The notes beneath the pieces are model-generated. The model was not told where the DNA came from. It ran no database searches and saw only the letters and a list, made by a program, of their open reading frames with translations. Shown in pieces: positions 35,954 through 48,462 of a DNA stretch of 64,000 nt (position 1 is its first letter; every line of letters starts with the position of its first letter). The stretch is from the NCBI GenBank assembly GCA_029207755.1, contig JARCOQ010000006.1, positions 17,520,890 to 17,584,889 on the forward strand, read 5' to 3'. The translations under genes and the position numbers were made by a program. The stretch comes from Chamaea fasciata. Its lineage: Eukaryota; Chordata; Aves; Passeriformes; Sylviidae.

Positions 35954-36600
35954 TCCACTATTGTAGTTACTGAATCAGCAAACAAGCCAGCAACAGACAA
36001 AATGAGAACAGCTGTAAGGAACCTGGCAGCACCAGCATGTTGAGGGAAACATTAAAAAGGAGCCTGGAGGACAAGAGAAACCCTGGATGCAGATACTAAC
36101 TTTTTTTTTTCTTTTTTTTTTTTTTTTTTTCTTGGAAGAGGATTTATGATGCTAGATTTTGGTTGACTCCTAATACCCACACCTGGATAAATACAAACTA
36201 AATTAATTTTACAGCTGCAATCTTTCCAGTTTTGAACATGGTGATTTGCAGTAAGAAACCCTATCACGACGTGTCAAAAAGGAACATAAAACATAACATG
36301 CAGTATTTTTTGAGAGACATCAATTGTAATTAGATGAAACCTAAGTAAGCTGCTCCAGGGAGAGGTGGATGGAGTCGCACAGCGGAGTGCCTGGCCTGCG
36401 GTGCAGATGGCAAAGCTCAATCCAGGCAAATTCAGTGGCAAGGCCACAGGAGCTCACATGTATCAAATAATAACAGTAATGTGTCTCTTCCTTCTGCCAT
36501 CCGGTCACTGAAATCAGTGTGAAAGCAGCATGGAGATGAAAATGCTATGGTCAGGTATTAGGTTAGAACTTCCTACATGACCTTAGATTACAACCATCAT

Positions 36601-36644
36601 CCCTCATCCCTCTTACTTCCACATGACGACCCTCATCCCTCTTA
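36601..36644. repeat. Two-copy direct repeat, period 29
   Basis: CCCTCATCCCTCTTA occurs at 36601-36615 and again exactly at 36630-36644, separated by 14 bases. A small local duplication of no evident function. Confidence 0.9.
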
Positions 36645-37487
36645 TATCCAAACTAAGTCACTGGTCTCAAAAGTTTTAGTTGCACAGTATGGCCAGTCTT
36701 CATTCTAATGTATTTAATTTTTATTGAAAATCAGTACTAACTGATCTGTAACATAGACTTGGTATTAAAGCACACCACTGATGCGTGAAGAGATGGGGAT
36801 ACTCCTCAAAGAAAATATGAAAACTTTCAGAATACTATGTCTGAGAAAAAAGGTGTGATACTTATTTCAGAAGTAGGGCAGGAGCAGTTTATCTGCTCAC
36901 AGTCCTTCCTCTCTTACCCCATGACCACACTGGCAAATTTTTCCTATTTCATTGCTTGGGAGAACCAAAAAGGGTGTTGTCCTTTAGTCTCTGTACCACA
37001 CCTACAAAATACACCTCCAGGAATGTAATATTTTCCTTGTTGGCTTCTGCTGGTGAGGGTCATATTATTAATGTATTTGGCTCACCTTCCTGTAGCCAGA
37101 CATTCCCACAACAGGTGTGGAATACAAACTGGTCACATTTGTACCAAAAAAGCATCAGTTCCTTTACAGCACGAAATCCATGATTTCATAAAATGGGTCA
37201 GTGCTGAAGAAAAGTCTCTTTTCTGGGAATTAAAAAAAGCAGTTTGCTTTCTGGTATTTCACCTGCCTGCCATATTATCACAAACATGACAAATTAATGG
37301 CTATAGCTATATTATAGCACCACTATACTCTACATTGCCATGAACACTCAGAAGGATACTGCCCCTGTGAGAAGGCAAACCACTACACCAGCTTTCCTGG
37401 CTAAACTAGGGGTAAACAGATGCCTTTCAAACTATGAAGAATGACCACAAATTTTTACAAATACACTGAAGAAAACTCTTTGTAAAG

Positions 37488-37510
37488 TTTTTTGTTTGTT
37501 TGTTTGTTTT
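37488..37510. repeat. (TTTG)5 microsatellite
   Basis: Perfect TTTG units within a T-rich context following TGTAAAG. Simple repeat. Confidence 0.9.
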
Positions 37511-40500
37511 TCTTGCTTTGGTTTTCAGTATTAACACTTTGGGCACCTGATATTAATCCCTCCCACATTTTTCAGCTCTCATGTAGAAAACAGAGCGCAG
37601 TCCTACAGCTGCGGCATTTCGAAGTCTGCACAACATGCTGTACATGCCATTGCTTGACATTTTATTGACAACAAAGGCCCGCAGCACAGCAGCGCTTTTA
37701 GAGATGGGATTAACATAATGAACTCCATCTTCATGGCTTTTTCATGGCACTTCTTTATAAGAAAGAGTGAAAAAAGAACCAAACCAGAAACAAAAAAAAT
37801 TTTTTTTTTTTGCCTTTTAGGACACAGTCTCCTCTGAAATAATTGCATAGTCCTAAAGGACAGAAAAGTCTGCATGTAAAGGAGCACATTTGTACTTGTA
37901 AGTAGAGTATAACTGCTGAAGAAGTAGGGTGAAAAAAAGATACTGACCTTTCTATAGGTCAAGAAGAGCTCAAGTGTGGGGCCTGGACTAGTACAACATT
38001 ATAGCTGATAGAGTAAGCTCCACCATGAGATATGTAACATGAAAAATACTGAGCCTTCCACGTGGGACCTTCTGCTACTCAGGGACAGACTGAAAGGATC
38101 TTGCAGCAATGCAAACACCAAGATACCAAAATCCCTAAAAATACATGTACAAACCCCAGCAGATATTGCTTATTTCAGTCCCAAGTCAAATGGTCCTCAT
38201 GCATGAGTAGTCCAGACGAACACAGCCACTGAACCCAGCCTACATTTGCCAGATGTCCAGCCCATATTTGCAAGGTGGCCCTAAATGCAGGAACGAGAGT
38301 AGCACTCTGAGTAGGAATCAGCAATTTTGTCTACAAAGCTCTGATCTTCCCTCTTAAAGCTTCAAGAAAACTCTTCAATGAAAAAGTGCTTGGCAGAGTT
38401 TCCATCTGTTCTTGGCTGGACTCGCTAGCCAAGTCTGAAGCACACAGAGCTTTGCTTTATTTTTTTCCTGGTACATAAGTAAAACTCCACAATATTACTG
38501 CTGTTTACAGAATGAAGTAGAGCAATCACACAGCCATCAGTCCAGCCTAACTCATAGTTGATAAAAAATTTAGACAATTAGGAATTATGGTTTCTGATTT
38601 CTGCAAATTTTCTCTCTTTCTTTCCTTGTGGTCTGTCTTTTTTTTTAAGTCCCGTATCCCAGCCTTTCTTTTTGTAGCCTCCTACAAACATGTAAAAAAA
38701 CTACCTAAGTATCTACATGAGTAACTTATTCAGAACCTTCTCTGGGCAACAACAAAAGAACACATCAATTTGGTATGACCTCAAACAACAATTTAATCAA
38801 ATAAAGTTGCAAAGCTGCCTTAGTAAGAGATCAAAGAAAAAAGATCACAATAGTCACCAATTGCAGCAATAACCTATCTGCAACTGAATCCTTGGCTTTA
38901 AGCAAACAAATTAAATCCACTTAGAAATTAAAAGCTGCAACCTCAACATGTGAACTCCTTGCAAAAATGGGGCAAATAACTCTGGTCATGGTCAAAATAA
39001 TGGGTATTCAGCACCTGTCCTAAAAGTTCTGTCAGCTTGTAGAATCATAAGTCAATTTCTCTAGGAAGTTCTGAGATGCTTTCGGAAAACCAAACCTCCA
39101 CCCTGGTTCACAACCTTTGTTTAAGGAAGAGAAGTAATCTACATTGTGAGAGGCTGTGCTCATTTTCCTGATGTACTTTTCTGTGACCTGAACCCTCAGT
39201 TATATAAGAGTGGAAAGCATGGACAATTCATTCTTAATGCTAGCTCAGTCCTGGCCTCTCCTGGGCACTGGCTGAAAATAATACTAAACCATGCTGAATC
39301 ATTTACAGTAGCTTTATGATGTGGATTATCATTCAGCAAGGACTGACCTGACCCCATCACACTCATTTCATGCAGCAACACAGACTGGACTCCAGAATCT
39401 AACAAATGCCACCCACACTGGCACCAGCACAAGTCATGCATTCATGCAGAAGGCTCACTCTAGAACAAAGTTGCTTTAAATTTATCCTGGTACTAAGCCT
39501 TCAGTAACTGTCATATCCGTGGCCTCTTTTGTCGGCATAGGCAGTGCTTTAAAACTATAAGCTGCCAGACACATATGCAGTTTTTTATTTCAAGCAGCTT
39601 TCCCACTCTTACTTTCAGAAGGCTACTAGCCATTATGAGAAAATATTTTGCTAATCAATGCTTCCAGCAGTTACACAGATTTCTAATGCCTCTGCTAAAA
39701 TAATGGTCCTTTATGCTGCTTCTTCCTCCAGACAGAGATTCTGGTCACAAAGCATGGGAACAATTTACCTCCTCTTGGACACACAAGATACTGTGCTACA
39801 GCGCAATGCAAAAATGTGAGCTCCTCAGTCATGCAGGACCTGGTCATATGGCTGCCCACTGAATTCCTTCTCTTTCCACCATCATAAAAGGGAGTACAAG
39901 ACTCTGTTGCCATTTATATTCCACTGATTACACAAGCTATTTTCATGGCAGGACTCTGCTACTGCATTCCATCTCACAGGCTGAACAGATTGAGCTTTTT
40001 TAGTGGATTCTATTAAAATAGATGTTCATTCCGATAGGACAAATTCATCAGGTAGGGAGCTTTTACAATGAGTCATTTTAAGGTAGTCTTTGTACACATC
40101 TTTTTCAAATAGCCTGAACCCTTTGAATGGTAAAAGTGCACAAAAACAATAGTGGATGTGAGTGGAGAAGAAACGTTTTAAAAGCTGGGTTTGTTAAATG
40201 TTAACCCAGAAAACAAAACTCTGTCTGATTTTAGATTGGATCTTTTTATGTGTATTGCCATCCCTACTGTTTTCTTTCCACTTTTAAACTAAGGGAAACA
40301 AAGGTTTTAATTGCATTTTTACTCATGAACTGTCATTATCAATCATTTATGTTTTCTAGTGAACTCTAACAATAAATAAAAAGAGAATATAAGAATAAAT
40401 CTTTTAAAAGGAATCAATTTGCTACACATCAATCCCTGCAGGCCATGTGCTCATAAGTCAATAGTTTAAAATGAAAACATCTGATCAAGGTAATACACCT

Positions 40501-43381
40501 GTTAAAGGAGCATAAAATTCCAAACCCAGTGGTAAAATATAAAGATTATGAAGCCTCTTAAAGGAGCCATCAAAGTAAACTATTACACAGATACATCTGC
40601 TTCATACCAGCACCCGTTCCATCAGTGCCAGTCACAATAAATGAGCGTTAGGACAAACATTTCATAGAGCATCTGCAGAAAACAGTTTTTTGTCAAAAAT
40701 GAGGAATTCAGCTCAAGAAAAGAAACAAGTAATGATTTAGCCTGGCGTGCACTTTCTAATAGAGGATCTCCAAGCAATGCAAACTGCTAATGATCTGAGC
40801 TCACCATAAATCTGTGCATTAGCAATTTATCAATCATGTTTTATAGACGAAGCAACTCCCAAACACAATAGGCAGGGTGAAGTGACCAGCATGCCTGAGT
40901 GTGTTGAGAGATGGGCTCAAGCACTGATTAAAGCTCACAGGGAATCAGTACTGTCACTTGCCACTATGATTATTACTATTACACAGTTCAACCACTTGTT
41001 CTCTTGTTTCCTACTCCAGTGGCTCTGTCTTTTGCAGCTTTGCTGGAGGAGCCCCTCACCAGCACAGGCATTCCTGCACTTTCACAGTGTCTCATTCTCC
41101 CTGCCTCTCAAGCAATACAAATCCCACAAGGATGCTCTCTGCCAACATACTCACTTGTGCATATGCTGTTGGTAGAGCCAAGGGGATTTTTGTTTCTCTT
41201 TTGTTTGCCTTTTTTTTTTTTCCTTTCTTCTCATTTTTATTTAAACACAGTATGCTCAGGGCCCCATCTAAGGGATTTTTTAACCCCTTTCCAAAAGCTT
41301 ATGGGCCTTTTGAGTATCAGTTGTGATTAGTCTCAACCATGTTTTGTAGTGCTTGTGACCACACTTGGGTTTGGCCTCAAGTTTAAAATGAAGGGAAGGG
41401 TTGCTACCTTGGGTTGCTTCCTGCTCCAGACTTTCTCCACCTTTCTCCCTTTTTTTCTTCCTGAGGTTTTGCAGACATGAGAGGAAGAGAAGTATAGTTT
41501 CATACAGAGGGCCAAGGGAGCAGCACGATTTCTTCTTCACACAATACCTTTCTGTTTGCCTTCCTCCTGGCTCCCAACCAAACCAGCGGCCAAACCTCCT
41601 CTGGCTTCACAGCCCCGGGAAAGGCTTTCACAATCCTGAAATCACACACTGATTTCATAATCCCTCATCTTCCCTTTGTGCAAAAGAAAGCCGATAATTT
41701 ATACCACCCTGCTCATGGATGCTGCTGGAGGGGCACAAGGTGGCTGCAGGCAGCCCCCAAAGGGAGCCAGTGAGTGTCTCCTGCCCAGCAGCACATGGCC
41801 CCACGTGGGGAGGTCACTGTGAACGCCGTCCCACCAGTGTTTCCCTTTTTACTCCAGAAGCTGCTGGTGTAATGTTACCCTCTGTGTTACCACGTAAGTA
41901 ATGCCACTCATGTGACCAGGATTTCCAGGTGAGGAATTTAAATTCTTCCCACCTTTGACGTTACTTCCTGAGGGGGAGACACCATGGCCCCAGTCTCCAC
42001 CAGGAGCCCCAGCTTTTTCGTCCAGGATCCTCACAACACAGCTTTCAACACATCTGCAAAGTGGCTGAACAGTCAGGGACACTGTCATACTTTATATAAC
42101 GCCGCAGTTTTTGCATTGTTTTTGAAATGCCTGGTGCAGGTGTCAGCCTGTTTAAAGGGTACGGTCTGTGTGCACACCTCGCCTTCCCCGTGAGCGCATG
42201 AATTGTTACCTCTCAGAACGCATTGCCTTGGCACTGTTGACATTTATGTAGAACAGTGAGGTCTGTTTTGCCAGCTATGACTTCAGCGTCATTCTCAGGA
42301 ACTTTAAAGATCAACCATAACAAAACAAAAAGGCTTCTGAATTTTATTGGCACGTGCTGACACAGGAAATGTGAAATAGGGGTACCTGTCATAACTGATC
42401 CTTCATATTCTGGGAAAAAAAAGAGAAGAAAACCCACTAACCAACCTACCAAAAAAAAAAAAAGCAACCGTAGAGAACTGCGCTGAACTGTAAGGCCACA
42501 TTGAAAGAGGAATGACTCAAAAATAGCCTTGTCTGAAATAGAGCACCCAAGGTAAGTGTGGCAAGGGAGGGCTCCCAGGCAGGGCAGGGCAGGTGCCTAC
42601 TGCAAGCATTGCTCACAGGGCGAGAGAGCTGCTCTGGAAGGAAGGGGTTAATATTAGCTGCGTGTTATACTCAGCGATGCCTTAAATAATCATCACATGG
42701 CTTCTGTAATCTGTTCCATGCTGTCAGCACTGGGTTAGTCATAATAATATCAGATAAGAGCTGTTCAAAGTGACATACTAACCAACATGAGAGCCACATG
42801 ACTTTCTGGCTACATGGCTGCCCTTCACCTGAACTTTAGCTTAGATAGTTTTATACCAGCACAAGGTGCGCTGGCGTCAGAGCCCCTTCTCTGCACGGGC
42901 AGTGGGAAACCACCTGCCCCTCCAAGCACCCCGCAGCCATCCCCTGCAGAGGGCATGTTCTCCTGCTGGGACACCCTCTGGACATCCCCCTTCATTTTTT
43001 CTAAGCTAGCCGCAGGGAAAGAGAAGTACTTCTGGCACGGGGCATGCAGGGTGACTTTTCCTTTTTTTGACAGTACTTCCTACCTCCTTTGTTGCAGGCA
43101 GCCAAGCAGAGGAGCAGAGAGGCACGGCAGCAGGAGGGACCCTAGCTGGGGAGCAGGAAGGAGGCAAGAGCAGGGGAGAGGAACGTGGAGGGGTGCAGGT
43201 GCCATGAGGAAAAGCAGCAAGGCTGTGAGAATCTGCAGCAGGGAAGGCAAAAGTGGGCAAACTGTGGCAGTCAAAAGAGGGAAAGAAAATACAAGAAGCA
43301 CAGAAATTGGTGTGAGAAATTGAGGTGTTTTTAAAAAAAACAACAGAACTGGTTGTTGAATGCTTTGAAAGACACATGCAC

Positions 43382-43433
43382 AAAAAAAAAAAAAAAGAAA
43401 AAAAAAAAAAAAAGAAAAAAGAAAGAGAGAGAA
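43382..43433. repeat. A-rich/AAAG polypurine tract
   Basis: An unbroken purine run of about 52 bases: A14, G, A17, G, A6, G, then AAAGAGAGAGA. On the minus strand it makes a spurious poly-Phe open frame. It is a candidate for slippage and assembly error. Confidence 0.9.
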
Positions 43434-45790
43434 TGCAAGAGCTCCAGCGCTCAAACAAAAGGTGCCCACGGCCAGCCCCAGAGACAGGGAACAACTCCTC
43501 TGTACCTTATGAACCAGCACCTACTCATCACTTAGCTTCCACATCAGCCCAGGGGAAGTTAATGTGATCTCCCCAAATAGCTGTCTGCTGCTTTCTTTTT
43601 CAGGCAAGAGAGCTGCCTTTTTTTGTTTGTGGGTGTAAAGTTTCCTGCACAATCATGCCTTGGTATTCCAGGAGGCTAAGTAACTACAAATAATTAATAA
43701 CAGCAAGCCCAATCCAGCAGCAGGCTATAAACTGGTGCTGAGCAAACCAGGGAATTGGTACAAATACCCTATTTATAGAAGAGATGAAAGGAAATCCATT
43801 GCATTGTTACAAGGGACGTGAAGACATCTTTCTTGACAAGTGTCATGTTATCCTGCCAGAGCTCCAGTGGCACAAGACTGCTCATGTCCTGTGGCTCCAC
43901 TCTCAGGCTCTACCGGGGTTCATCTCAGTAAACAGCCAAGCTCCAGCAGCTGCCAGCCTGGCCACACGGTGTGAAGCAGCTCTCTGGAGAAGGCAAGGAG
44001 GACAGCTGCACCACCAAGAAATAAGAAGAGCTGAGCAGGCCAGTGCAGAGGATCATCTTGGGGAAAGGGCAAGCGGAAGAAAAGGAAATGTAGAAAGGAA
44101 GTGCTGTTTGAAGGAAGGGAATTCAAGGGGAAGAAAAGGTAACATGAGTGAAAAAAACTGGGGAAAGAAAAAAAGATAGGGAAGCACAGCATTAGGGAGA
44201 GGTTAAAAGAAAATGGAAAAACAGTGCCAAAATGTCATTTTGCTTTATTTTCCTGAATTATCTCTTCCCTTATAAATTGCAACAAACTCCATCTGTACAG
44301 CCTAAACCAGCAAGTTTTGCCCCCTGAGGAGATGTGGATTTTGTACCTTACTGCCAAGTGTCCAGTAAGTGTTCATCTCTGTAACATTAAACTGCTGTGG
44401 GCACCTAACACACTCCTATATAAGACCCCTCTAAGCCAAAACAGGATGGTGTCAAACAAGCTTGGTGAAGCCAGGGCATTCCAAACAGAAGGGAGAAAAA
44501 GGCAAGTGCTTGGTACCCATCTGCCAACAGTCAGCTCAGGCCAGCTGCAGAGGCTGCTCATACAGATCTTGTCCTGAAGACAAGGGGTGGCTGGATTAGG
44601 CCCTGGCTTGCCAAGAATGGTCATCAGTCTCTCACTCATTCAGCAAGACTCCTTCAGCAGGGAGAAAAACTGCATAACAGAAAGACATTCCTTCCCTGGC
44701 ACTTGCAAGTCTCTTGAGTATTATGTAAATACCTGCTCTCATGGGTATTGGAGTTAAGGAAAAGGGGCACTCAACATTAAGTCTTAGGTACAGAGGCTGG
44801 GTTGCATACAGTCAGTGGACATAAACTGGCACCTCCTGGCACAGTTGAAACTTGAATCACTTTATGAACGTACCTGTCTTGCTCTCTTCACTGCACAGGG
44901 AACCAAAACCAGCTGTGGTCTTAAGTCTTAAAATTGAATAGAACAAATTTAGGGCCATAAATTTGTTTCCTAAGATTAGGTGGCCTCAGTTCCTGCACTG
45001 TTTTTGTGAACAATCTCCTCTAGGATCCAATCTGGAAACCGTGGGGAGTCTTGCTGGTGTCAACCCCAAAGCCAGCTCTCTTTTTTTTCCTACCTAACTG
45101 AAAACCATGTGTGTTTTCTCTTTTGCTAATGCAGGTCAAAACTATTGTTACACAACAGTGAAATGGCTGGAAACAGCTCCCTGCTTTTTTAAGATCTCTA
45201 ACCCTAGGCAGGGTGCTAGGATGCACTCACATCTCCCTCCATGAGAGGTAGAAGATATGCTTGCCCACTTCTCTTACTGAGCTGTGCAGAATTTTCTTCC
45301 AAACTATGCCATTTATTATTCATTATTATTTAATAGGACCAAAGAATGCAATATGTGTAACCAAGAAATGTGCCAAGTAATGTTCTTTCTTTTAATGGCT
45401 AGATCACAAAGAAGTTTATGAGGGTGGTGCTGTCTAAGACAGTAATCACATTTGCCCCTAGTCCTCTGCAGCACACCTTAGTCACATGTTTTAAAATCTT
45501 TAAAATCAGGGACCAAAAGGTATGCTAGACATCTTAAGTTCACTTGCCTTTGTGAGCTTTTTTACCTTTTCAAATAAATGCTTTTGCAAGACATTTCTCT
45601 AAGCCAACTTGCAGTTGAGTGCTTAACATAGCATCTCGAGTACTCAAACAGTCCTTGGAGAACACTCTTCCTACTCTCAGTCTAAATGCATGCAGTGGGT
45701 GATGGAAAGGCTCTTAGACATGCCAGAAAAAGGATGGTTTTCTGATTTTTCTCTTTTCTCCTTGGGTTACCAGCTGCTTTGTCAACAACC

Positions 45791-45835
45791 TCCCTCCCCT
45801 CCCTGTCTTGCCCCCCTCCCCACCCCCCCACCCCC
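45791..45835. repeat. C-rich polypyrimidine tract
   Basis: Runs of C3-C7 separated by single T or A dominate, ending in CCCCCCTCCCCACCCCCCCA and CCCCC. The complementary strand fits the four-run G-quadruplex pattern. No nearby gene. Confidence 0.8.
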
Positions 45836-48048
45836 GTAAGATTTGTAAATGTTTCTAGAAAAGTTGTAAAACTAGCTCTAGCAGGATATGCATTCACACT
45901 AATGCTGAAGACTCTCAACTGTGATAATTTAGCAGATCATTAATCCCACTCTCTAAAGGAGGCTGTAAAGCAGAACTAAATATGCAAATCCTCTTGTGCT
46001 TTAAACTTGCATCTGTCTGTCCGTCCATCCAACTATCTATCTATTGTAGTGGAATTCTCCTAAGATCACGCTGTATTCTAATCCATTAATGTAGCTCAAC
46101 TGGAGCATACAAGATTAAATAATAATTAAAAATTATAAAAATAACATTGAGGCCTCTGTACAGTGGGCAATCTCTCAGACTTTGTGATCTCCATTGCACA
46201 TGCAGAAAGGGGGTGCCTCCAGCGCTGGGGGGGAGTAAATTAGCCTTTTATCACCACCCACCGACATTCAAGCACCTATTACTGTAAGGCACAAGTGCAA
46301 ATGAGGTGGGTGGCCTCTTTCTAGTCCACTTCACTGCACTGCAACGCAATCTGGCATGACCTCCAATTCCTATTCAGGACAGCAAACACTGTGGTATCAG
46401 GGGGTTTGGGTATTCTGGCATGACTGCAGGTGGTATGCTTGCGCAGTAACTACCTGCACAGTGCCTGGGGCTAGACATTTTGCTCACATGAGCAATAAAC
46501 TCTCTCAATCAAACGTAACTAAGTGTATAATTTACTATTTGCAGCTATTCTAGCATGGAACTATTCCTGCTTTAACTTAGATTCTTTAAGGTTTTTCTTC
46601 TGGCTTTAAATCAGAATCCTAAATGAACATTTAAAAATGTAATGATCTTTGCTCCTTAAAAATTGCAGTATCAACGTCTATGGGGCACCTTCACAGTGAG
46701 CACTGCAGTGACTTTTAAGATGCAGCACAAATAAGACTGCTAACAAATGCGAAGAACACTGCGGGTGAGAACTCAACAAGCAGTCCTGGACCCTACCATA
46801 CGTATGCAATGTCCAGGTGCTAAGAATGTCCCCCATCTCCTGAGCAGGTCTGCAGAGCAAAATACAGGGAAAAGAATATGCAAAGCTCACAGAACCTAAC
46901 CCAGTGGAAAATACCAGTTCCTGCTTGAACCACAGGAGCTCTGGAAGGCAAGAGATGCCTTATTTGTGTTCAGGGGAAAAAGGGGCACAGTGCAGATGGG
47001 GAAGACCCAGCTTCAGCAGTTTGTGTCAGAGAATAACAGATTTATTCTTGGTTGGAAAGCCCTGTGGGGAGTTGCAGCAATCTTAAGGCTGGAACTAACA
47101 CTATCTCTCCAACAGCCACAGGACTCCACTCCTGTCTGGAAGTGCAGCTGATGCTCCCATATGGGATTTAGCTGCTGGCAGAGAAACTCTCTGATTTGCT
47201 ACAGAAATCTCCACTCTCCTCCCTCAGCCACTTCAGTGTACCGTGAGGAGAGCTACTCATCTAGGGAGACCTAATGGACTGTGTCTGCCTCTTACACCTT
47301 TATAACCCTCCTAATTCCCTCACTGAAAAGCTCATGTCTAGAATATTCCTCTGAGAGGCTTTTGGTCTAAGGAACTACATGGGCTTACAGAGGGTCCACT
47401 TCTGACTCCCCACTGCTCCAGCAGAATCTGGCATGGTGCTATATGGAGCTTGCTACTGGACTTGGTACATCAGAATCCAACAGAGTAATGGTTGAAAACT
47501 GTGGATATACCCTGTCTTGAACACAGAAGAAATTACCTACACATGCGATGGGGCATTTGTGTGCATGTGTGGGCACACAAGAACTTTTGTATTTTCTTAT
47601 ATATACAATCAACCTGCAAGCACTCCAGAAACCAAGGAACATAATCTGAAGTATCAGCTAGACTTTTTTCTTTCTCTCCAGCCTGCTATAGGCCATTTCC
47701 TCTTCCCACTGTTCATGCCAAGATCACCTGGGTTCAGCTCAGCTATTTGAGCTAGACGAGGAGCACGATTTGCTGGGCCCACTGGATGGTCCAGTGACCA
47801 CTAGGCAATGGAAGTAACGCAATACTTGAACCATTTCTTGTCAGACATACAGGACAACACAAGCAATTGCTTTACAGTGGCCTATAAAGGTACACCAACA
47901 AATATAGATGGCTATTGTTTTTGCTACTGAAACCACACAGATTAAAGTAATACGCAAATATGGGCCTTTGGCATATTGACACTGCTAGCTAATGAAGCAG
48001 GACATGGCTTTCGTTGGAGGTGTTTGTTAACACAGGAGAAGAAAAAAA

Positions 48049-48081
48049 TGCATATATAAATGCATATATATATATATATAA
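48049..48081. repeat. AT-dinucleotide tract with duplicated flank
   Basis: ATGCATATATAAATGCATATATATATATATATA: the ATGCATATATA motif is duplicated, with the second copy expanded as (TA)n. Simple repeat. Confidence 0.9.
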
Positions 48082-48401
48082 AATCTAAAAATACACAAGA
48101 TGCAGCCAGATTCACAAGAAAATGAACAGTAGAGCAAGCACTATAATTAGTTTTGAAATTAATTTCAATATAGAATGACAATAATGCTAAACCAGCTCCT
48201 TAACGTCTGCTCCAAACAATGTGGCCATTGTCTTCTGGTAATCCCATGGCTCAGGTCAGGAAGCACTGGGCTTTGTCAGTCAGCACTGATGTATGAACTC
48301 ACATGGAGTTTTGTATCTTTACACCTTGCATCTACATACGCACAAAGAAAATAATAGAGTTTATTTACTAAATACTTTGTACTGTGGGGGACATTGGTAA
48401 T

Positions 48402-48462
48402 AGAGAGGGGAAAAAGAGAGGCAGAGGGAGGAAAGGAGGAAGGAAAGGAAGAAAGGAAGGAA
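48402..48462. repeat. Polypurine tract (GGAA-rich)
   Basis: About 61 bases of purine with a single C at 48422, in GGAAA/GGAGG units. Such tracts can form triplex DNA. No gene is associated. Confidence 0.85.

Larger units (their letters stand above)
26401..36000. other. 5'-flanking DNA, no recognisable gene
   Basis: No exon or RNA gene is recognisable. The block holds the E-box/MEF2 pair, a minus-strand CAG|GTAAGA donor-like site at 28099, T13 at 31762-31774, a CTTG tetranucleotide tract, a CpG-rich patch at 34676-34848 and a purine-rich run at 35894-35953. The alternative first exon (exon 1b) that lies about 14 kb upstream in mouse would be expected near 32 kb if spacing were kept. I could not identify it. 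Confidence 0.65.
36001..44000. other. 5'-flanking DNA, no recognisable gene
   Basis: The block contains a T10-C-T20 tract (36101-36131), a possible short CR1-like scrap at about 36345-36380 (GCTGCTCCAGGGAGAGGTGG resembles a CR1 3' motif), a 29-bp-period duplication at 36601-36644, (TTTG)5 at 37488-37510, an A8T12 tract at 37792-37811 and a long A-rich purine run at 43382-43433. The longest open frame of the window (42814-43323, 169 codons) is here but has no recognisable domain. A MEF2 consensus CTATTTATAG is at 43769-43778. Confidence 0.65.

Noticed and set aside
30000..36000. Searched for the mammalian-type exon 1b about 14 kb upstream of exon 1
   Set aside because: No stretch encoding the short variant N-terminus that I recall from mouse, followed by a donor, was found by eye. 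It may be absent, diverged or elsewhere.
36345..36380. Second CR1-like scrap (GCTGCTCCAGGGAGAGGTGG)
   Set aside because: Only about 25 bases resemble a CR1 3' motif, too little to call a separate element.
42814..43323. Longest open frame of the window (169 codons, + strand)
   Set aside because: No recognisable domain. The second half is Arg/Gly/Ser low-complexity sequence from a purine-rich stretch, and an overlapping minus-strand frame is about as long. A chance ORF in a locally GC-richer patch is the better explanation.
43006..43520. Minus-strand frames of 146-162 codons with poly-Phe
   Set aside because: They read through the A-rich polypurine tract at 43382-43433; the poly-Phe run is a translation of a simple repeat.
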